A DNA stretch of 39,417 nucleotides from JACTUC01 sp964477685 (GTDB lineage Archaea > Thermoproteota > Methanomethylicia > Methanomethylicales > Methanomethylicaceae): assembly GCA_964477685.1 (NCBI GenBank), contig CAYZHK010000004.1:1-39417 (forward strand), given 5' to 3'. The position numbers and the translations under genes were made by a program. Below the pieces are notes generated by a model. That model did no database searches, was not told the origin of the DNA, and saw only the letters and a program-made list of their open reading frames with translations. Positions 17,389 to 25,113 of the stretch are shown here, in pieces; the first letter of the stretch is position 1, and every line of letters begins with the position of its first letter.

Positions 17389-17400
17389 AATATATATTAA
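17387..17400 (+). promoter_or_regulatory. TATA box of the ABC importer operon
   Basis: AAAATATATATTAA lies 35-48 bases before the ATG at 17435 and overlaps the stop of the preceding gene. It would start a short-leader transcript covering the importer genes and the XRE regulator. Confidence 0.55.
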
Positions 17401-17434
17401 GGCACAATGCAGTAGTTCCTGGGTTGTTGTCCTG

Positions 17435-18412
17435 ATGAAAAGATCCTATGTCTTGGCAATTGTAATCCTTATTGTGATAGTGGGTGGTACGATTGGAGGC
17501 CTGTATGCGACGGGGTATTTCACCCCCAAGGAGAAAATCAGGATAGGCGTCCTCACTGGCGACCTCCACCACCTCGCCCTCTATGTTGCCATAAACCAGG
17601 GATACTTCCAGCAGTATGGCCTAGAAATAGATACACCGAAGACCTATAACAATGGCCCATCGCTCATGCTTGACTTCCTATCAGGGGGGCTGGACTTCGC
17701 CTATGTCGGTGTCCCCCCTGCCATGACTGCCAGGGCCAATGCCATGGCATCCGGCAATGTGACAAACCTCCCCGTTGCCATATCGTCCGTCAATCTTGAG
17801 GGCTCCGCAATAGTCGTCAACCCCGACAGGATCCAGACAGTTTCGGACCTCAACGGAAGCACAATCGGAACGCCCGGTGCCGGTACGATCCAGGACATCC
17901 TCCTCACAATATATGCCCAGCAGAACAACCTCACGATCGTGAAACATGAAGCTACGGGAGTCGGCAACCTTCCGTTATATTACTACCAAGGGATAATAGA
18001 TGGCTTCATAGCATGGGAGCCCACACCTGCGATAGCCGTAATCAATTATAACGCCACTGTATTGCTCACATCCCATGACCTCTTCCCAGATCACCAATGC
18101 TGCGTGCTGGTGGTGAACCAGAATTTCCTTAGCCAGCACCCCGACATTGTGCAGAAGATGGTCGCAGTCCATGAGGCAGCTACAGACTTCATCAATGCCC
18201 ACCCAACCGAGGCGGCGCAAATAGCAGTCAACGTCACCGGCCTTTCAAACGCGGTGATCACAACAGCATTTCAGACAATTATCTACAACAGCACCATCAA
18301 CAGAGCGAGCTGTGAAACCTTCCTGAGGGCTCTCATCGACCTCCAAAGGATAACGTCCCTAAACCAATCCCAGGTCGATTCTTTCCTTGACGCCTTCATC
18401 AGGCAGCAGTGA
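17435..18412 (+). CDS. ABC importer substrate-binding protein, nitrate/sulfonate/taurine type (SsuA/TauA-like)
   Basis: The 325-residue protein starts with a membrane anchor helix (about 5-28) without a lipobox cysteine. The periplasmic-binding-protein type II fold follows, from RIGVLTGDLHHLALYVAINQ and FVSG-like DFLSGGLDFAYVG to GTPGAGTIQDILL and DGFIAWEPTPA. The family binds small oxyanions such as nitrate, taurine and alkanesulfonates, or thiamine precursors. The importer genes lie directly upstream of mcrBGA, so coenzyme M (2-mercaptoethanesulfonate) or a precursor is an attractive ligand. That is inference. Confidence 0.85.
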   Translation: MKRSYVLAIVILIVIVGGTIGGLYATGYFTPKEKIRIGVLTGDLHHLALYVAINQGYFQQYGLEIDTPKTYNNGPSLMLDFLSGGLDFAYVGVPPAMTARANAMASGNVTNLPVAISSVNLEGSAIVVNPDRIQTVSDLNGSTIGTPGAGTIQDILLTIYAQQNNLTIVKHEATGVGNLPLYYYQGIIDGFIAWEPTPAIAVINYNATVLLTSHDLFPDHQCCVLVVNQNFLSQHPDIVQKMVAVHEAATDFINAHPTEAAQIAVNVTGLSNAVITTAFQTIIYNSTINRASCETFLRALIDLQRITSLNQSQVDSFLDAFIRQQ

Positions 18413-18432
18413 TCTGACAAGAGTGGTCTGCC

Positions 18433-19218
18433 ATGAGGAACCTGAGGAGATATCTCAAGGATGCAGGGGTCGGCATAGCCACCCTTGCCGTATTTCTCCT
18501 GCTCTGGGAACTCCTCGCTCGGGCTGTTAATTCGCCCTTCATTCCCGGCCCCTATGAAGTTGCCCTGGCCTTCGTCAGGCTTGCCACAGTGGGCGACTTT
18601 GATGGCTACACGCTCTTGGAGCATTCGGAGGTCAGCATCTATAGGGTCCTCCTCGGCTTCATTGCCGGCACTGTAACCGCCGTACCATTGGGCCTGGTAA
18701 TGGGTCTAAAGCCAACGGTCAAGACTGCTGCAAACACAATCATAGAACCCATGAGGTTTATACCCCCCATCGCCTGGATACCCCTCTCCATTGTCCTCCT
18801 TCTTGGCCTGTCCCGCTATGTCTTTCTGCTGTGGATAGGCACATTCTTCCCGATCCTGCTCAACACCATAGCCGGAGTTCGGCACACATCGCCAACATTG
18901 GTGAATGTTGCAAAAACCTTTGGCGCAAGCAACAGCGAGATAACGACGAAGATTGTCCTGCCCAGTGCCCTCCCCGAAATCATGACAGGCCTCAGGGTAG
19001 GGCTGGGCATCGGTTGGATGTGCATCGTTGCCGCTGAAATGCTGGGCGGCGACCCGGTGGGGCTGGGCAGGCTCATCCTCAAATATGCCAATTTTCTCCA
19101 GATTGATGCTGTTATCGTTGGAATGGTACTGATCGGAGTAATAGGAATGGCGATGAACTACATCATCCTCATCCTGGAGAAGAAGATGTTCAAGTATAGG
19201 GTGGAGGTCCTGACCTGA
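18433..19218 (+). CDS. ABC importer permease, nitrate/sulfonate/taurine type (SsuC-like)
   Basis: The 261-residue membrane protein has about six helices and the BPD_transp_1 coupling loop TFGASNSEITTKIVLPSALPE near residue 160. The opening ATLAVFLLLWELLARAVNSP and the motif RFIPPIAWIPLSIVLLLG are typical of SsuC/TauC. It starts 20 bases after the binding-protein stop and ends 9 bases before the ATPase gene, so the three form one transporter. Confidence 0.88.
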   Translation: MRNLRRYLKDAGVGIATLAVFLLLWELLARAVNSPFIPGPYEVALAFVRLATVGDFDGYTLLEHSEVSIYRVLLGFIAGTVTAVPLGLVMGLKPTVKTAANTIIEPMRFIPPIAWIPLSIVLLLGLSRYVFLLWIGTFFPILLNTIAGVRHTSPTLVNVAKTFGASNSEITTKIVLPSALPEIMTGLRVGLGIGWMCIVAAEMLGGDPVGLGRLILKYANFLQIDAVIVGMVLIGVIGMAMNYIILILEKKMFKYRVEVLT

Positions 19219-19227
19219 GGTGATACC

Positions 19228-19983
19228 ATGAGCCACATGTTTTCGCTGGAGTCTGTGAGCAAGTCCTTTACGGCCGACACAGGCACAATTGATGTCATAA
19301 AGGATATAACCCTGAATGTTGAAGAAGGGCAGTTCCTCTGCATCGTGGGGCCCTCTGGCTGCGGAAAAACAACCCTGCTGAAGATCATGTGCGGACTCGA
19401 GCAACCCACTTCGGGAAAGGTGCTCATCAAGGGCGTCTCTCCTGACCCGAAGGTTCAGAAGTTCGGAGTGATCTTCCAGGAGGAATCCCTCCTCCCGTGG
19501 AGGAGCATACGCAAGAACGTGGAGTTCGGGCAGGAGCTCACGGATCGAAAAATCTCAAACGAACTGACAGAGAAATACATCTCGATGGTGGGGCTAGAGG
19601 GCTTCGAGAACTATTACCCCCACCAGATCTCCGGTGGGATGAAGAAACGGGTCGCCATCGCGCGGGCGCTGGCAGTCGAACCGGACATTATGATGATGGA
19701 TGAGCCCTTCGCCGACCTTGACGCGCAGACAAGATGGATCCTCCAGAAGGAACTCCTCTCGATCTGGCAGAAGCTGCACAAAACCGTGATCTTCATCACC
19801 CACAACGTTGAGGAGGCGGTCTTTCTCGGCCAGAAGGTGGCCATCCTCACCACGCGGCCTGCAACCCTGAAGACCCTCATCGAAATCAACCTGCCATACC
19901 CCAGGGACCGCCTTTCCCCGCCCGCCATCTCCTTCAGGGAGAAGATAATCGAAGTCCTGAGGTGCGAAGTACCAACCATCTGA
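19228..19983 (+). CDS. ABC importer ATPase, nitrate/sulfonate/taurine type (SsuB-like)
   Basis: The 251-residue protein carries Walker A GPSGCGKTTLL, a Q-loop FQEESLLPWRSIRKNV, signature ISGGMKKRVAIARALA, Walker B IMMMDEPFADLD and the switch histidine in VIFITHNVEEAVFLG. These are full NitT/TauT-type features, so it should power the adjacent permease. A GGTGAT ribosome site stands just before the ATG. The regulator gene follows after 12 bases. Confidence 0.9.
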   Translation: MSHMFSLESVSKSFTADTGTIDVIKDITLNVEEGQFLCIVGPSGCGKTTLLKIMCGLEQPTSGKVLIKGVSPDPKVQKFGVIFQEESLLPWRSIRKNVEFGQELTDRKISNELTEKYISMVGLEGFENYYPHQISGGMKKRVAIARALAVEPDIMMMDEPFADLDAQTRWILQKELLSIWQKLHKTVIFITHNVEEAVFLGQKVAILTTRPATLKTLIEINLPYPRDRLSPPAISFREKIIEVLRCEVPTI

Positions 19984-19995
19984 TGTGGTGCCCAA

Positions 19996-20538
19996 ATGAG
20001 CCAGAGTGGAGAAGAACTGATACGAGAACTCCTTGACGCAGCGATGATATCCAACGAGGCTTTTGTGGAGCGCTTTAAGCTGGCGATGAAGCAGCTAGGC
20101 ATCTCCAATAAAGCCCTCAGCGAGGGTTCAGGCATACCATTGAGCACAATCAACAAGATTCTCTGCCAGAAGAGGGATCTGCGCTGCTCTACCCTGAGGG
20201 CGATGGTGAAGTTCATCAGGGTCAGCACGACGGCCAAGGCAGACATTGTCATAGGGATAATTGGTACGAGGAGCGCTCTAGACACCTTGACCAAGCATCA
20301 GATTACCGTAAAGGGCAAAAAGATACTTCTCAGGGAGTATCCATCTTCCAGCATAGAAGATGTTATTGTGAATGCCATAAGGGCTGAGAGGGAAAAGGTA
20401 AACGGTCTCATATGCGCAACTATAGTTGCGAACCTTATCGAAAAGTTTGTGAAGGTGCCCATAATGTCCCTAAGACTGAATGAGACAAATATGCTGGATT
20501 CTGTGGTCTTGCTGGTGGACAAAATCCCCCTTCAATAG
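19996..20538 (+). CDS. XRE-type HTH regulator with C-terminal alpha/beta domain, in the importer operon
   Basis: The 180-residue protein has a Cro/CI-type HTH at about 25-75 (LGISNKALSEGSGIPLSTIN). Its C-terminal domain (about 80-180) has alternating strands and helices, including ADIVIGIIGTRSALDTL and VIVNAIRAEREKVNGLICA. The end, from LIEKFVKVPIMSLRLNE onward, loosely recalls sensor domains of the PrpR N-terminal type, but I cannot name the family with confidence. It is the last gene of the importer unit and the nearest gene upstream of mcrB. It may control the importer, mcr or both, sensing a coenzyme M-like ligand. That is inference. Confidence 0.75.
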   Translation: MSQSGEELIRELLDAAMISNEAFVERFKLAMKQLGISNKALSEGSGIPLSTINKILCQKRDLRCSTLRAMVKFIRVSTTAKADIVIGIIGTRSALDTLTKHQITVKGKKILLREYPSSSIEDVIVNAIRAEREKVNGLICATIVANLIEKFVKVPIMSLRLNETNMLDSVVLLVDKIPLQ

Positions 20539-20545
20539 TTCGCTC

Positions 20546-20555
20546 TGCCTAGGCA
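20546..20555. promoter_or_regulatory. 10-bp perfect palindrome between regulator and mcrB
   Basis: TGCCTAGGCA equals its own reverse complement and lies just after the regulator stop. It could be an operator, or part of the 3' end of the importer transcript. Confidence 0.3.
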
Positions 20556-20560
20556 AATCC

Positions 20561-20593
20561 GGGTTTTACTTAACAAACCCAAAAATGTTTTTT
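20561..20593 (+). terminator. Likely terminator of the importer-regulator unit
   Basis: GGGTTT at 20561-20566 pairs with AAACCC at 20575-20580, with an 8-base loop. A T run follows at 20588-20593. This suits a transcript end before the separate mcr promoter. Confidence 0.45.
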
Positions 20594-20606
20594 ATTGCAA
20601 AAATTC

Positions 20607-20631
20607 GACAGAAATAACGCTGTAATCTGTC
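20607..20631. promoter_or_regulatory. Inverted repeat upstream of the mcr TATA box
   Basis: GACAGA at 20607-20612 and TCTGTC at 20626-20631 are a perfect 6-bp inverted repeat with a 13-base spacer. It sits about 20-40 bases upstream of the TATA-like element, where an archaeal activator or repressor dimer could bind. Confidence 0.35.
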
Positions 20632-20649
20632 ATTCACTACAATCCAAAG

Positions 20650-20659
20650 CTTTTTAATG
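20650..20659 (+). promoter_or_regulatory. TATA-like element of the mcr operon
   Basis: CTTTTTAATG lies about 50-60 bases before the mcrB ATG, leaving a leader of about 25-30 bases. That leader carries a strong ribosome site, AGAGGAG, at 20698-20704. Confidence 0.5.
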
Positions 20660-20709
20660 GTCCTATTCCTTATCACTAGCGGAAATACAATTCTTAGAGA
20701 GGAGACCAT

Positions 20710-22044
20710 ATGGGAAAATATAAAGATAGAGTAGATCTATTCGATGACCGCGGTCGCCAAATCGAAAAGAACGTACCAGTCGAAGCACTAAGCCCATTAC
20801 ACAATCCAGCCATACAGGAGATCATCAACCATGTCAAGCAAACAGTTGCAGTCAACCTCGAAGGCATACAGAATGCCTTGGCCACCGGCTCGGTCGGTGG
20901 CAAATGGTGCTCTCTGAGGGGAAGGTCTGTTAAGGCAGACGTGGTTGCCAATGCCGACACAATCGCAAAGGCCCTCATAGAGACTATCCAGATCAGGCCA
21001 AACGACGACACAGCTATCAAGGTCCTCAAGGGGGGCAAGCAGCTTCAGGTAACTGTGCCCCTTAAGAGGCTCCAGGCGGGCGTGGAGTACACCACAGCAG
21101 TCACAGCAGTTGCAGCAGCCCTTTGCCACGTTCTGATCAACAAGTTCAAGATAGACCTCTGGGACGCAGACCTTGTCCATGCAGCCGTCTGGGGTAGGTA
21201 CCCACAGACCATGGATATGCTGGGAGGGAACGTCGTTTCGCTTCTGGCAGTGCCCCAGCAGAATGAAGGCATGGGATACGCCCTGCGCAACATCCTTGCT
21301 GCGCATGTTGCTATGATTACCAAGAAGAACTCCATGAATGCTGCCGCGCTGTCTTCGATCTTCGAGCAGGCTGCAATGTGGGAGCTCGGAGATGCCATCG
21401 GTAACTTTGAAAGGTTCCACCTGTTGGGCCTGGCATACCAGGGACTCAATGCAAACAATATCGTGTACGAACTGGTCAAGGCAAACGCCAAGGAAGGAAC
21501 TCTCGGCGATGTGGTCACATCCACGGTTGCAAGGGCAATTGAAGATGGGGTAATTACACCCTTGGAAAAGAAGAAATCGGGATATACCGTTTACACGACC
21601 AAGGATATGAACAAGTGGAACGCCTATGCCGCTGCCGGACTCATGGCAGGCACCATGATCACATGCGGCTCTGCAAGGGCCATGCAACACACGCCGTCAG
21701 TTTTCATCTACTTCAATGACTTGGTCGAGCGCGAAACCGGCTTGCCGGGTGTCGACTTCGGCAGGGTTGCAGGCACAGGCGTCGAGATGGCATTCTTCAG
21801 CCACTCCATCTACGGTGGAGGTAACCCAGGTGTGTTCAACGGCAACCATATCGTCACGAGACACAGCAAGGGATTCTGCATCCCCTGCGTGGCCGCCGCT
21901 GTCGCCTTGGACGCAGGCACATGCATCTACACCCCAGAGAAGCTCAGTGGTGTTGTGGGAGATGTGCTCAGCGAAGTGCCAATTCTCAGGGAACCATTGA
22001 AGTATGTCAATGAGGCAGCCGCAAAGATCAAGGGGGATTTCTGA
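20710..22044 (+). CDS. mcrB: Methyl-coenzyme M reductase, beta subunit
   Basis: The 444-residue protein is a full-length McrB. The active-site segment AFFSHSIYGGGNPGVFNGNH at 361-380 holds Phe362, Tyr368 and His380, the equivalents of Phe361, Tyr367 and His379 in the Methanothermobacter enzyme. Tyr368 helps bind coenzyme M and His380 coenzyme B. With McrA and McrG it forms the cytosolic (alpha beta gamma)2 enzyme that turns methyl-CoM and coenzyme B into methane and the heterodisulfide, or runs in reverse. It is the first gene of mcrBGA. The stop is one base from the mcrG ATG. Confidence 0.98.
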   Translation: MGKYKDRVDLFDDRGRQIEKNVPVEALSPLHNPAIQEIINHVKQTVAVNLEGIQNALATGSVGGKWCSLRGRSVKADVVANADTIAKALIETIQIRPNDDTAIKVLKGGKQLQVTVPLKRLQAGVEYTTAVTAVAAALCHVLINKFKIDLWDADLVHAAVWGRYPQTMDMLGGNVVSLLAVPQQNEGMGYALRNILAAHVAMITKKNSMNAAALSSIFEQAAMWELGDAIGNFERFHLLGLAYQGLNANNIVYELVKANAKEGTLGDVVTSTVARAIEDGVITPLEKKKSGYTVYTTKDMNKWNAYAAAGLMAGTMITCGSARAMQHTPSVFIYFNDLVERETGLPGVDFGRVAGTGVEMAFFSHSIYGGGNPGVFNGNHIVTRHSKGFCIPCVAAAVALDAGTCIYTPEKLSGVVGDVLSEVPILREPLKYVNEAAAKIKGDF

Positions 22045-22045
22045 A

Positions 22046-22822
22046 ATGACCAACTATAAACCACAGTTTTATCCGGGCACAACAACGCCCTCGAAGAACA
22101 GAAGGAAGTACATGGACCCAAGCTACAAGCTACAAAAGCTAAGGACCATCAGCGACGATGACCTGGTAAGGATTATGGGCCACAGGGTCCCAGGTGAGGC
22201 CTACAAGAGCACTCATCCGCCCCTCGAGGAGACGGGAGAGCCTGCATGCCCCATCAGGGAGATGGTGACCCCAACGCCAGGCGCAAAGGCCGGTGACAGG
22301 ATCCGATACATCCAGCTAACCGACTCCGTTTACATCGCACCAGTGGCCCCCTACGTTAGGGCATGGATGTACCACAACCGTTGGCGAGGCACAGACGTCG
22401 GAGTCCTCTCCGGCCGTGTGCCCCTTGAGATGCGCGAGAGAGACCTGGAGAAGGTCGCCAAGGAACTTGTTGAGACCGAGATCTTTGACCCCGCAAGGAC
22501 AGGGATCAGGGGCGCAACCGTCCACGGACATGCCCTCCGCCTCGACGAGAACGGCATGATGTTCGATGCTCAGAGGCGCTATATTTTCAACAAGAAGACC
22601 AAAGAGGTCGATTACGTCAAGGACCAGGTCGGAGTCCCGCTGGACAAGCCAATCCCTCTTGGCAAGCCAATAGCCGAGGACGAGCTCAGGAAACGAACAA
22701 GCGAGTTCCATGCGAGCTTTGAACCATTCAGGAAGGATCAGGAGCTGATTGAATGGGTCCAGAGAATACACATGCTGAGGACAATGGCAGGCAACGATCC
22801 TGAATCAATTAAGGGAGTGTAG
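22046..22822 (+). CDS. mcrG: Methyl-coenzyme M reductase, gamma subunit
   Basis: The 258-residue McrG begins MTNYKPQFYPGTTTPSKNRR. The cofactor F430-contacting segment LSGR (121-124, matching Leu117 to Arg120 of the reference) and His160/His162 in TVHGHALRLDENG are conserved. ATG at 22046 has an AGGGGGAT ribosome site across the mcrB stop. It directly follows mcrB. The mcrD and mcrC genes that lie between B and G in classical euryarchaeal operons are absent. Confidence 0.98.
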   Translation: MTNYKPQFYPGTTTPSKNRRKYMDPSYKLQKLRTISDDDLVRIMGHRVPGEAYKSTHPPLEETGEPACPIREMVTPTPGAKAGDRIRYIQLTDSVYIAPVAPYVRAWMYHNRWRGTDVGVLSGRVPLEMRERDLEKVAKELVETEIFDPARTGIRGATVHGHALRLDENGMMFDAQRRYIFNKKTKEVDYVKDQVGVPLDKPIPLGKPIAEDELRKRTSEFHASFEPFRKDQELIEWVQRIHMLRTMAGNDPESIKGV

Positions 22823-22834
22823 GAGTGGAAAAAC

Positions 22835-24502
22835 ATGAGCCAAGATAAGAAGATGTTCATAAAAGCACTCAGGAAGAAATTCAAGGAAACTCCTGAGGAT
22901 ATGTACACAAAGTACTACATCTATAATGCCTGGAAGCAGTCTGCGCGGAAGAGGGAATTCTTCGAGCTAAGCAAGAAGCTGGCCAAGCAGCGCGGCATAC
23001 CCGGCTACAACCCGGAGGTCCACCTCGGCTCCCCAATGGGCCAGAGGGTTCTCATGCCCTACCAGCTCTCGGGGACGGACATATACTGCGAGGCCGACGA
23101 CCTCCACATAATCAACAATGCTGCCATGCAGCAGATGTGGCACGACATCCGCAGGACCGTAATAAGCGGCCTCGATGCTGCCCACATGGTGCTGCAGAAG
23201 CGTCTGGGCAAGGAAGTGACACCAGAGACAGTCAACAACTACCTCGAGATCCTCAACCATGCCCTGCCGGGCGGCGCTGTTGTCCAGGAGCACATGGCCG
23301 AAATCAATCCAGGCCTCGTTTCTGACTGCTATGTGAAGGTCTTCACCGGAGACGATGAGCTTGCAAGCGAGATCGACAAGAGATACGTCATCGACATCAA
23401 CAAGCAGTTCCCCGCAGAGCAGGCAAAGCAGCTCAAGGCTGCCGTGGGCAAGAAGCTCTACCAAGTCTGCCGTATGCCAACGGCTGTATCCATGTGCTGT
23501 GACGGTGGCACCATGGCAAGATGGGCCGCCATGCAGATCTCCATGTCGATGATCGATGCCTACAAGCTGATGGCTGGAGAGGCAGCGGTTGGCGAATTCG
23601 CCTTCGCCGCAAAGCACGCGGAGGTCATCGAGATGGGCACATTGACTCCATGGAGAAGGGCAAGGGGTCCCAACGAGCCGGGCGGCGTACCGCTGGGCTA
23701 CATCGCAGACATATGCCAAGCTTCCAGGGTCAAGCCTGATGACCCGTGCTGGGTTTCCCTTGAAGTAATCTCCATGGGAGCTGTACTCTATGACCAATTC
23801 TGGTTTGGCAGCTACATGTCAGGCGGAGTTGGCTTCACCCAGTACGCAACCTGCACATACACAGACAATGTCTTGGATGACTATACCTACTTCGCAGCCG
23901 ACTATGTGAAGAAGAAGTACGGCGCCTACGGCAAGATCAAGCCAAGCTGGGACCTAATCAAGGACGTCAGTACCGAAGTATCGCTCTACGGCCTTGAGCA
24001 GTACGAGAAGTTCCCGGCGCTGATGGAGACCCACTTCGGTGGATCCCAGAGGGCTGCGGTAGTCGCTGCGGCGGCGGGCATAGGCATTTCATTGGCAACA
24101 GGAAACTCCACAGCCGGCATCAACTCCTGGTATCTGAGCCAGCTGCTCCACAAGGAAGACCTGGGTAGGCTCGGCTTCTACGGATACGATCAGCAGGACC
24201 AGTGCGGCTCTTCGAACAGCTTCTCTTGGAGGAGCGACGAGGGTCTACCCTTCAACCTGAGGGGCGTAAACTATCCGAACTATGCCCTCAACGTCGGACA
24301 CCAGTCCGCGCATTCGGGCATCGTCCAAGCTGCCCACGCAGGAAAGGGCGACGCATGGACGACAAACCCATTGGTGAAGATAGCCTTCGCAGACAAGAGC
24401 CTGGTCTTCGACTTCACCCACCCGAGGCTCTGCTTCGGAAAGGGTGCGCTGAGGGAGTTCATGCCTGCGGGCGAGAGGACTCTCATAGTGCCAAGCAAGT
24501 AA
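22835..24502 (+). CDS. mcrA: Methyl-coenzyme M reductase, alpha subunit
   Basis: The 555-residue McrA keeps every landmark I could check against the Methanothermobacter marburgensis enzyme: Gln151 (nickel ligand, Gln147), His261 (methyl-His257), Arg275 (methyl-Arg271), Phe334 and Tyr337 (330/333), Gln405 (Gln400), Phe448, Tyr449 and Gly450 (443-445; Gly445 is thioglycine), Asp455 (Asp450), Cys457 (Cys452), and Asn486-Val487. The run GFYGYDQQDQCG (447-458) is nearly canonical. This argues for a methane-type MCR rather than an alkyl-CoM reductase. Whether each residue is actually modified cannot be seen. An AGGAGTG ribosome site precedes the ATG. Confidence 0.99.
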   Translation: MSQDKKMFIKALRKKFKETPEDMYTKYYIYNAWKQSARKREFFELSKKLAKQRGIPGYNPEVHLGSPMGQRVLMPYQLSGTDIYCEADDLHIINNAAMQQMWHDIRRTVISGLDAAHMVLQKRLGKEVTPETVNNYLEILNHALPGGAVVQEHMAEINPGLVSDCYVKVFTGDDELASEIDKRYVIDINKQFPAEQAKQLKAAVGKKLYQVCRMPTAVSMCCDGGTMARWAAMQISMSMIDAYKLMAGEAAVGEFAFAAKHAEVIEMGTLTPWRRARGPNEPGGVPLGYIADICQASRVKPDDPCWVSLEVISMGAVLYDQFWFGSYMSGGVGFTQYATCTYTDNVLDDYTYFAADYVKKKYGAYGKIKPSWDLIKDVSTEVSLYGLEQYEKFPALMETHFGGSQRAAVVAAAAGIGISLATGNSTAGINSWYLSQLLHKEDLGRLGFYGYDQQDQCGSSNSFSWRSDEGLPFNLRGVNYPNYALNVGHQSAHSGIVQAAHAGKGDAWTTNPLVKIAFADKSLVFDFTHPRLCFGKGALREFMPAGERTLIVPSK

Positions 24503-24510
24503 ACAATCCC

Positions 24511-24525
24511 TTCCTTTCTTTTTTT
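24511..24525 (+). terminator. T-rich end of the mcr operon
   Basis: A pyrimidine run ending in seven Ts follows the mcrA stop by 8 bases. T tracts of this kind end archaeal transcripts. It abuts the ATG of the next gene at 24526. Confidence 0.55.
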
Positions 24526-25113
24526 ATGTCCAAAATTTCTGCTTCCGCCTCGTTTTCAAAAATTCTAGATCGCCTTACCGAGCTTTCCAGCCTGGAGCCC
24601 TCAGAAGCGAAGGCCACGCATCCAGACTTTCCCAATTTTGCCCACCACGTTGCAAAGCTCTTCCAGGAGGATCGCCTCTTTGATATCATTCCCCGTCTCG
24701 AATTGCAGAAACGGCTCATAGAAGCGAACGATCCCGCCATCAGGCCAGCGCTTGATCCCTATTCCTCTACCCAGCTGGGGGTCTTCTCCAAGAATTTCAG
24801 TGACTGGGAGATCGGCCACTTCCTGTCCTACCCTGATTGCTGCATAAGACCCTTTGCCGAGGAGGCACGCTATGGCCTCGATGAGCGCCATGCCAAGGAA
24901 TTCCAAGGGATGACCGGGAAGATCTTTGCTACAACCGCAGGCTTCATACCCCACAGCATCCACTGCGAAGAGAGCCGCCAGAGGGCGCTAATCAGCTTTA
25001 TCAGCGCCCGCCAACTGGAAGTCCTGAAGGGGCTTGAAGCCGCCATATTCAGAGCCCTTCCCCACATGCATCCCGAGTATCAGGGCCAGTACTACGAGAT
25101 AAGGGCGCTTTGA
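24526..25113 (+). CDS. DUF483-like protein with YPDCC motif
   Basis: The 195-residue protein fits my memory of DUF483, a family of unknown function in methanogens and other archaea. The diagnostic part is DWEIGHFLSYPDCCIRPFAE at about 106-125, with a cysteine pair, plus PHSIHCEESR further on. Together the Cys and His residues could bind a metal. The only plausible ATG is 23 bases after the mcrA stop and directly follows a T tract, with no ribosome site. Either some mcr transcripts read through or a promoter inside mcrA is used. The last 65 bases overlap the end of the convergent phosphatase gene. Confidence 0.7.
   Translation: MSKISASASFSKILDRLTELSSLEPSEAKATHPDFPNFAHHVAKLFQEDRLFDIIPRLELQKRLIEANDPAIRPALDPYSSTQLGVFSKNFSDWEIGHFLSYPDCCIRPFAEEARYGLDERHAKEFQGMTGKIFATTAGFIPHSIHCEESRQRALISFISARQLEVLKGLEAAIFRALPHMHPEYQGQYYEIRAL

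Noticed and set aside
24202..24525. Longer N-terminus for the DUF483 gene reading through mcrA
   Set aside because: The extra 108 codons lie inside mcrA in another frame and look like a shadow. The family-like part begins after 24526.
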